Assembly (NCBI RefSeq): GCF_001952075.1
Contig: NZ_LXYU01000003.1
Coordinates: forward strand, 1 to 64,000
Direction of reading: 5' to 3'
DNA: 64,000 nt
DNA from: Ditibartonella apis
Lineage (GTDB): Bacteria; Pseudomonadota; Alphaproteobacteria; Rhizobiales; Rhizobiaceae
Made by a program: the position numbers and the translations under genes. Numbering within the stretch: the first letter of the stretch is position 1; the number at the start of each line of letters is the position of its first letter. The notes under the pieces are model-generated. The model was not told the origin of the DNA and did not search any database. It was given only the letters and a program-made list of their open reading frames with translations. Shown here in pieces: positions 58,487-64,000 of the stretch.

Positions 58487-61400
58487 TCAGAACTCGTATT
58501 TGAGTTTGACACCGCCGCCACCACCTTGGCGGGCGCCGACATAACCCTGACCATCTACATTGATTGTCAAAGCCTTGTTGTCTCTCAACGGGTTCATCTT
58601 GAAGCCTGCTTCAAAAATACCGGTCGAGCCTTCAAGTGACGGTTTGTGCAAATTGAATTCATAAGCTTTTGCACCGACATCGCCTTCAAACTCGTAATCA
58701 TAGGTTGCGCCGATATAAGGCTTGAACCAGTTATTATATTGATAGGAATAACGGGAGCCAAGCTCGATACGCGAACTCGTTGCACTGTCAAAATGCAATT
58801 TTTCTTGGTCGATTTTTACCGTATCGCTTTCCATACGTGTCCATAAATAGCGGCCATAGACATCAAGGGCACGCCGATCATCAAAATTGAAGACGTAGCC
58901 GCCTGTGATATGACCGCCGAAATAATTGGCCGTGCTGTTATAAGAACCGTGATAGTCGACCACCTGTTCCTCAAGACCGAATTCGCGACCGGCAGTAAAC
59001 TTCCCGTCCGACTGGCCAAAACGCAAAGATGCATCGGCATAAAGCCCGTCAGTTTCGTCTGGTTTCAGGTCTTTGACCCGCCCAAGACCGGTGCCGGCAA
59101 ATTCGATACGGGCGAGAATGCCACCGCCCTTATAATCGCTGTCACCATCACCATGGACGGAAGCGAAACGGTCGAAACTGTTATAAGTGTCATAAGTGCC
59201 GCGGCCATATTCGAAAAATGCGCCGGTTGTGACTTTATGACCAGCTTCAAGGTTAAAGCCGAAAGCAAAGCCGGCAATCATGTTGAAACCGTCAATCTCG
59301 ACATGGCTTCCTGTCTGATAACGGGAGGAAGAACCGCCGGTCATGATAAAGGGAACATAGAGCGGATGATTGAAGCGGTTATCCGCTGTTGTTGCAAGGC
59401 CGGCAATTGTGCCCATGCTGTTTGCAATAACATCGGAGCCTTGCGAAACAAAGGCGAGGCTTGCTGCACGACCTTCCGAATAAGCCTTCGACTGCGGGTT
59501 CAATTGTGCCGCCGATTGATCCGGATTGTTGTGATCGCCACCGGTATTGATGCCGGTTTTGCCGTCATTTTGTCTTCTGGCAATTTTCAGAACAAGAGCA
59601 TTATCGCTGTCGTGCGTCTGTTGAAGTTTTGCCTGATAGACAATGAATTGCCCTTGATGGATGGTGTAAGGGCTTTGTGCGTTTAGTGTTCCGCTGGTTT
59701 TGTCGATCAAAGTGACGATATTGCCGGTTTCAAGGCGGTTACCCGAAGGAGCCATATCGGCAATTGTATGGTTGGTATTGGTGAGATCAACAGCCTTGCC
59801 ACCTTCGGCAATTTTTATCAAGGTATCACCATTTTTCACATCGGTCGGCAAAATCCAGTGATAATTCTGGAAATTATAAATGCCGGAGACTTTACCGCGA
59901 TAGCCGTCAAGAGTGAGAGTGTTACCGGTAAAGACATTGGCCAATTCATTGATTGTGCCGTCGCCTTTCAGACTGTAACCGCCATAAATTGCGCCGTAAC
60001 TTACTATATTGCCGTTTTGATCGCGCTTGCCGATGGTAATTTCATCACCTTCAAGCGTAATGCCATTTCCTGTTATGTCGCCAGACAAACCTGTTTTCGC
60101 GTCTTTACCGGCTGCACCACCTTGCGAAAAGCCGCCATAAACATTGCCGGAGATAGAGGTTTTTCCGGAAATGACGATTGTATTGTCTTTAACATCGCCA
60201 CCTTTTCCGGCCGTGCTTTCTCTTCCATCACCATCTCCGCTTGCTCCGCTGATACTGGCCCCGCCAAAAACAGAGCCGCCTTCAAACCCGTCAATTCCGG
60301 CACCACCCCTACTACCTTTTCCTCCGCTTCTGCCGACATTGCCGGCATTTAAAGTGACATTGTCGAGAAGAATATGATTGTTGTAAACGTTTCCGCATTT
60401 GCCAGATATTTTTGTACCAAGACCATTGGCACTGGAAATGGATAAACCGCCGAAGACAGAGCCACCAGCCACGCCACCATTGCCAGAACCGGCATCATAA
60501 TTCGCCAAGCCACCATTTCCGCCATTTCCGCCAATCAATGTGACATCGACAAGAGTAATTTCATTATCATGGACTGCACCGCCATCACCGGCTTCAAAAG
60601 GTCCACCTGCAGCACCGATACTGACACCACCAAAGACGGAGCCGCCGCCGAAACCACCTAGACCTCCCGCGCTACTTCCCAAATAAAGATTAGTTCCGCC
60701 ATTTCCACCATTACCGCCAATGAGGGTTACATTTTTCAAACTTATTGTATTATTGAATACGTCACCGCCGTTTCCGCTTTCGCCCTCAGCGCCATTATGG
60801 TCGAATGCGTATTCGGTAACTCCAATGCTCAATCCACCAAAAATAGAAGCTCCCCCCATGCCTCCGATACTGCTCCCTGCAACGGTTAACATCACATTGC
60901 GTTCATTCGCCGCATGACCGCCATTACCGCCCGTCACGCTGACATTTTCAAGGATAATGGAGTTTCCGGAAATGCTTTTGCCATGTACTCCGTTCTTTTG
61001 CTCCTCATTGCCGTTTGTATTTGAACCATTGCCATAGCTCAGCCCGCCGATTATGGAACCGCCGCCGAATTGACCGGGTTGAAAATAAGAATGGTTATTT
61101 TCCGCAGTAACGGCTGACCAGTCATAGGAAACATTTTTTATGATGAGGGTGTTAGCGGAGATATTATCGCTAAGGGGGTGGGAAGCCGCTTTATTTTTTT
61201 CGAAGATATCGACCCCGCCATAAATAATATAGGGTGCAATGGCGCCATCTGTTGTCGACCATTCTATCCGCTTGTCTTCCCCGCCAATGACGGTGATGGT
61301 ATTTCCGGAAAGGTTTGTTTGCGAATAGAGGCTTTTATATTGATCGGAATTTGATGTGGGGTCCTTGAGAAGCAGGCTATTATCACTTCCATTATAGCTT

Positions 61401-61513
61401 ATCTCGCCGGCTAAAGCGCAATTTGCAACAAGGGTTGTGGAAGCGGTTACGCCGATTACCGCAGAAAAGGCAAATAGAGAAACCGAATGCAGATATTTCA
61501 GTTTGAATGACAT
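58487..61513 (-). CDS. Glycine-rich type V autotransporter 2, paralogue of autotransporter 1
   Basis: About 1008 residues. ATG 61513 is chosen because GGGGG lies about 8 nt upstream and a standard signal peptide follows (LFAFSAVIGVTASTTLVANCALA-GEI); a 40-residue longer start at 61633 would bury that signal. The passenger has about seven Gly-rich units with GGNGGNGG and GGSVFGGxSI, fewer than in autotransporter 1, and a much shorter linker before the barrel. The final ~290 residues differ from those of autotransporter 1 at only a small fraction of positions and end in the same KLKYEF. Probably arose by tandem duplication. Surface exposure is expected; the ligand is unknown. Confidence 0.92.
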   Translation of the reverse strand: MSFKLKYLHSVSLFAFSAVIGVTASTTLVANCALAGEISYNGSDNSLLLKDPTSNSDQYKSLYSQTNLSGNTITVIGGEDKRIEWSTTDGAIAPYIIYGGVDIFEKNKAASHPLSDNISANTLIIKNVSYDWSAVTAENNHSYFQPGQFGGGSIIGGLSYGNGSNTNGNEEQKNGVHGKSISGNSIILENVSVTGGNGGHAANERNVMLTVAGSSIGGMGGASIFGGLSIGVTEYAFDHNGAEGESGNGGDVFNNTISLKNVTLIGGNGGNGGTNLYLGSSAGGLGGFGGGSVFGGVSIGAAGGPFEAGDGGAVHDNEITLVDVTLIGGNGGNGGLANYDAGSGNGGVAGGSVFGGLSISSANGLGTKISGKCGNVYNNHILLDNVTLNAGNVGRSGGKGSRGGAGIDGFEGGSVFGGASISGASGDGDGRESTAGKGGDVKDNTIVISGKTSISGNVYGGFSQGGAAGKDAKTGLSGDITGNGITLEGDEITIGKRDQNGNIVSYGAIYGGYSLKGDGTINELANVFTGNTLTLDGYRGKVSGIYNFQNYHWILPTDVKNGDTLIKIAEGGKAVDLTNTNHTIADMAPSGNRLETGNIVTLIDKTSGTLNAQSPYTIHQGQFIVYQAKLQQTHDSDNALVLKIARRQNDGKTGINTGGDHNNPDQSAAQLNPQSKAYSEGRAASLAFVSQGSDVIANSMGTIAGLATTADNRFNHPLYVPFIMTGGSSSRYQTGSHVEIDGFNMIAGFAFGFNLEAGHKVTTGAFFEYGRGTYDTYNSFDRFASVHGDGDSDYKGGGILARIEFAGTGLGRVKDLKPDETDGLYADASLRFGQSDGKFTAGREFGLEEQVVDYHGSYNSTANYFGGHITGGYVFNFDDRRALDVYGRYLWTRMESDTVKIDQEKLHFDSATSSRIELGSRYSYQYNNWFKPYIGATYDYEFEGDVGAKAYEFNLHKPSLEGSTGIFEAGFKMNPLRDNKALTINVDGQGYVGARQGGGGGVKLKYEF

Positions 61514-61989
61514 TAGTAAACCCCCGAGAAGCAAATGAAAGTGCAGCTCTTGCCAAAGAAATTTGGCAATTCGTCGGGTTGGTTTTTTAAGAGTTATCAA
61601 ACAGGAAAGCAAGGCTAATATGGCATACACCATGCATATTGTTAATACAGGAATAATATTTTGCGTTTTTATTTTTAAAATTTATAGAACGAAACTACAT
61701 TTTTTCCCGGCTGATCAGATGAAACCCAAAACGGAACGAGAAAAAACTTTGTCTGTTTAAATAAACTGTCTGGTTAAATAAAAACTGTCAGGTAAAAGGC
61801 AAGTTATGAGAGCATTGCAAAGGGTAAGAAGACTGTCGCGACAGAATGGAAAAGTGCCTTCTAGTGGTTAACAGTGCCGATCATTCCGCTTGATCGTTGT
61901 AAAGGGCTTTATTGCGCGGGAATTGGTTTTATAGACCTAAATTCGGATTGGTTACTATATTCGGGGTATTTCCTGTTTACTCCGGTTTT
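61514..61989. other. Intergenic region between autotransporter 2 and glk
   Basis: About 475 bp. It includes two copies of AAACTGTC(T/A)GGT near 61758-61794. The glk stop overlaps a CCGGTT-TTTT-AACCGG hairpin (61982-61997) that lacks a T run on the reverse strand. No gene is seen. Confidence 0.4.
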
Positions 61990-63024
61990 TTAACCGGCAT
62001 GTTTGACAAAAAAGCGGCCTTCCATATCAAGCATGAAACGTTCCGGATGGCGGACATAGGATTCCATACCCACAAGAGCAGCACGCGGATGGGTTAAGAC
62101 AAAAGTGGGAATGTTTTCCAGAAGCTTTTCATGGGGTTGTTTATGGATAAAATTCCGGCGGAACAGGTTTTCATCAATAAGTGGCAGCATTTCCGGCAGA
62201 ATGCCGCCGCCGATATAAACGCCACCTTCGGCTTTGAAAACAAGGGCGAAATCACCCGCCAATCGCGCCAGATAATTGATGAAAAATTGCACTGCTTCGT
62301 AAGCCTGATTTTCGATGGCGCGATGGGGGTGGACAAGACGTGCTTCGGCTGTAATTTCTTCAGGCAATTCGATAGGGGCTTTCACATTGCGCATAGCGCA
62401 AATTGCGCGATAAATGTTTAAAAGTCCGCGCCCGCTTAATAATTCCTCGGCGCTGACCCGACCGATGATTTTTTTCAAAAACGGGTAGAGGGCAAGGTCT
62501 TCGTCGCTTTGCGGGGCAAAGTCGATATGCCCGCCTTCACCTTCAATCGGGATATAACGGCCGTTCAAATAGATAAGTCCGGCAATGCCAAGTCCGGATC
62601 CCGCGCCGATGACAACTTTCGTCTGATCTGTCGCGGTGGTTATTTTGCCGATCGGTTCAAGATATTTTTCTGGCAGAACAATAGTCGAAAGTGCCTGTGC
62701 CTCGAAATCGTTGATTAAGAAAACTTCATTGAAACCGAATTGTTCGATGAGTTTTGTCGGCGAAATGATCCAGTTACAATTGGTGAGCTTGATTTCTTTG
62801 CCGGTAACCGGACCGGCAATAGCGAGAAATAGCGACTTCGGATGTGTCTTTATGAGCGGCAGAATAGCCGAACCGATAGCGTCCTCGATCGTTGGAAAAT
62901 CATTAACTTTACCGGTTGCAATTGCCATTTGTTCTCCGGCCTGATTGAGGATCAGCGAAAACCGCATATTGGTGCCACCAATATCGCCGATAAGAACAGG
63001 AAATTCCAGATTCCGATTTTGCAT
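61990..63024 (-). CDS. glk: Glucokinase
   Basis: A 344-residue cytoplasmic sugar kinase that phosphorylates glucose with ATP. The N-terminal phosphate site GDIGGTNMRFSL, the catalytic region LINDFEAQAL with the conserved Asp, GAGSGLGIAGL, and EGEGGHIDFAP are visible, and the length fits alphaproteobacterial Glk. The ATG has GGGGA about 8 nt upstream. It follows mepA on the same strand after about 120 bp, so co-transcription is possible. Confidence 0.95.
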   Translation of the reverse strand: MQNRNLEFPVLIGDIGGTNMRFSLILNQAGEQMAIATGKVNDFPTIEDAIGSAILPLIKTHPKSLFLAIAGPVTGKEIKLTNCNWIISPTKLIEQFGFNEVFLINDFEAQALSTIVLPEKYLEPIGKITTATDQTKVVIGAGSGLGIAGLIYLNGRYIPIEGEGGHIDFAPQSDEDLALYPFLKKIIGRVSAEELLSGRGLLNIYRAICAMRNVKAPIELPEEITAEARLVHPHRAIENQAYEAVQFFINYLARLAGDFALVFKAEGGVYIGGGILPEMLPLIDENLFRRNFIHKQPHEKLLENIPTFVLTHPRAALVGMESYVRHPERFMLDMEGRFFVKHAG

Positions 63025-63043
63025 AAGCTATTCCCCGTTTTAG

Positions 63044-63081
63044 TGGTTGCCGTTTTTGTGGTTGCCGTTTTTGTGGTTGAC
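63044..63081. repeat. 15-bp tandem repeat between mepA and glk
   Basis: GTGGTTGCCGTTTTT occurs twice exactly (63044-63058, 63059-63073), with a partial third unit (63074-63081). It lies in the glk leader, 20 bp before the start codon, where copy number could alter expression. Confidence 0.8.
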
Positions 63082-63143
63082 GTCGTAATGGTTGTGTCGG
63101 CCGTTATAATTTTTTTAACCGGAACTAAATTGCAAAGCACGTT

Positions 63144-64000
63144 TTATTTGGCCGGTTTTTCTGGTGCATTCAAAACTGCCGTGCATTCCTTAGGCAATTC
63201 CGAAACCATCATAATATGCGGTTTCGGTGGTGTGGCGGTCGTGGGCTTTTTGGGCTTTTTGTCGGCCCATGGCTCATCGGTAAACCACCAGGCAAGCGAT
63301 TTGTCGCAACCGTCGCCGGCTGTCACTTTCGGTTGCGGCTTGCAATTGCCCGAACCCGGTTGACATTTTAGCCGGACATGGAAGTGCCAGAAATGCCCCC
63401 AATAGGGGCGCACCTTCTGTAGCCACGAACGGTCGCCGGTCACCGTGTCGCATAATTGTTTTTTGATGCCCGGATGCACAAAAATGCGCTCGACTTCAGG
63501 GTTTTCTGCCGCGTCACGAATAAGCGCGGTGCGTTCGGGAGTCCATTTTTTCGGGTCGGCATAAAGCGAATCTTTTTTAAGCATAGATACGCCCTGCATG
63601 TTTTCTCTTTCTTCCCGACTTAAACGATGATCGGGCATGGGGGTGAGCCAGATATCCGCATCAAGACCGATCTGGTGGGATGCGTGCCCGTTCAACATCG
63701 GGCCGCCGCGAGGTTGCGAAATGTCGCCGATGAGGAGGCCTGACCAGCCATCTTTTGCTGCCTGTCGCGATAATTGTTCGATAAAGCGTATGGTTGCAGG
63801 ATGCCCCCAATTGCGGTTACGGGAAAGGCGCATGACTTGCCAGTTGGGGCCGTCGATCGGCAGGGCTACCGCCCCATTAAGACAACCCTTGGAATAAAAG
63901 CCGATGGATTGTGCTTGACCGGTCGAAGGCAATTTGACATCGCCAAAAGCCTGTTTTGCCGGTTCGTCACTATGGGCAGCCGCGACAGGCAGAAAAACCG
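63144..64000 (-). CDS. mepA: Penicillin-insensitive murein endopeptidase (5' end outside window)
   Basis: The frame is open to the right edge, so the start and most of the signal peptide lie outside; the visible end of the signal is VFLPVAAA followed by HSDEPAK. About 285 residues are seen. MepA is a periplasmic zinc (LAS-type) peptidase that cuts D-Ala-meso-DAP crosslinks in peptidoglycan. Zinc-site motifs are NGHASHQIGLDAD and WGHFWHFHVRL, with conserved Cys in KGCLNGA, KKQLCD and LKCQPG. The C-terminal ~50 residues are a Pro/Lys/Thr-rich extension. Confidence 0.93.
   Translation of the reverse strand, partial: VFLPVAAAHSDEPAKQAFGDVKLPSTGQAQSIGFYSKGCLNGAVALPIDGPNWQVMRLSRNRNWGHPATIRFIEQLSRQAAKDGWSGLLIGDISQPRGGPMLNGHASHQIGLDADIWLTPMPDHRLSREERENMQGVSMLKKDSLYADPKKWTPERTALIRDAAENPEVERIFVHPGIKKQLCDTVTGDRSWLQKVRPYWGHFWHFHVRLKCQPGSGNCKPQPKVTAGDGCDKSLAWWFTDEPWADKKPKKPTTATPPKPHIMMVSELPKECTAVLNAPEKPAK

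Noticed and set aside
62842-63363. Open frame of 173 codons on the plus strand spanning glk and mepA ends
   Set aside because: It overlaps two clear genes on the other strand, and its middle is just the translated 15-bp repeat.

Overview
The window reads as chromosomal DNA of an alphaproteobacterium of the Hyphomicrobiales (Rhizobiales), most like a Bartonellaceae member, possibly a gut symbiont of the Bartonella apis type. This is inferred from the short 205-residue gpmA, the dapB, glk and mepA sequences, a CtrA-type TTAA-N7-TTAAC box, moderate GC genes and AT-rich intergenic DNA. No species is claimed. Most of the window is surface and secretion genes plus mobile DNA. Housekeeping genes appear only near the right side (tRNA-Leu, gpmA, dapB, glk, mepA).

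Positions 1-9690 hold a type I secretion operon: the 3' part of a calcium-binding FG-GAP/VCBS-type secreted protein, a strong internal hairpin, a flavin-dependent tryptophan-halogenase-like enzyme, a TolC-type lipoprotein, a LapB-type ABC exporter and a HlyD-type adaptor. A 1190-residue single-pass membrane protein of unknown role follows (9853-13425). Positions 14442-28944 hold a second, differently built type I system: a MotA/TolQ-like protein, a TolC-type lipoprotein, a MotB-like protein, a HlyD-type adaptor, a 2369-residue repeat protein and an ABC exporter. This gene content matches Salmonella SPI-4 (siiA-F) but in a different order. The substrate is a non-canonical Y-x-F repeat protein instead of Ig-domain SiiE, and the exporter ATPase has lost its signature motif and H-loop histidine.

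Positions 29460-49017 are a defence and mobile region against tRNA-Leu(CAG). It contains a McrB-N/HNH endonuclease, a truncated type ISP methylase, an AbpAB-like DUF4297 plus helicase pair, and a complete 10.7-kb integrative element. That element has a 16-bp att repeat of the tRNA 3' end, an integrase with arm-type repeats at both ends, AlpA, primase, DUF3987 protein and a full type ISP restriction-modification enzyme. The truncated ISP gene carries a decayed copy of the same right end, which points to an older island in tandem.

Positions 49087-64000 return to the core genome: a degenerate 15-bp tandem array, gpmA-dapB, an unknown 210-residue protein, two paralogous glycine-rich autotransporters with nearly identical beta-barrels but divergent passengers, glk, and a mepA gene cut by the window end. 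Overall the locus combines two type I systems and two autotransporters for the cell surface with a tRNA-anchored defence island.
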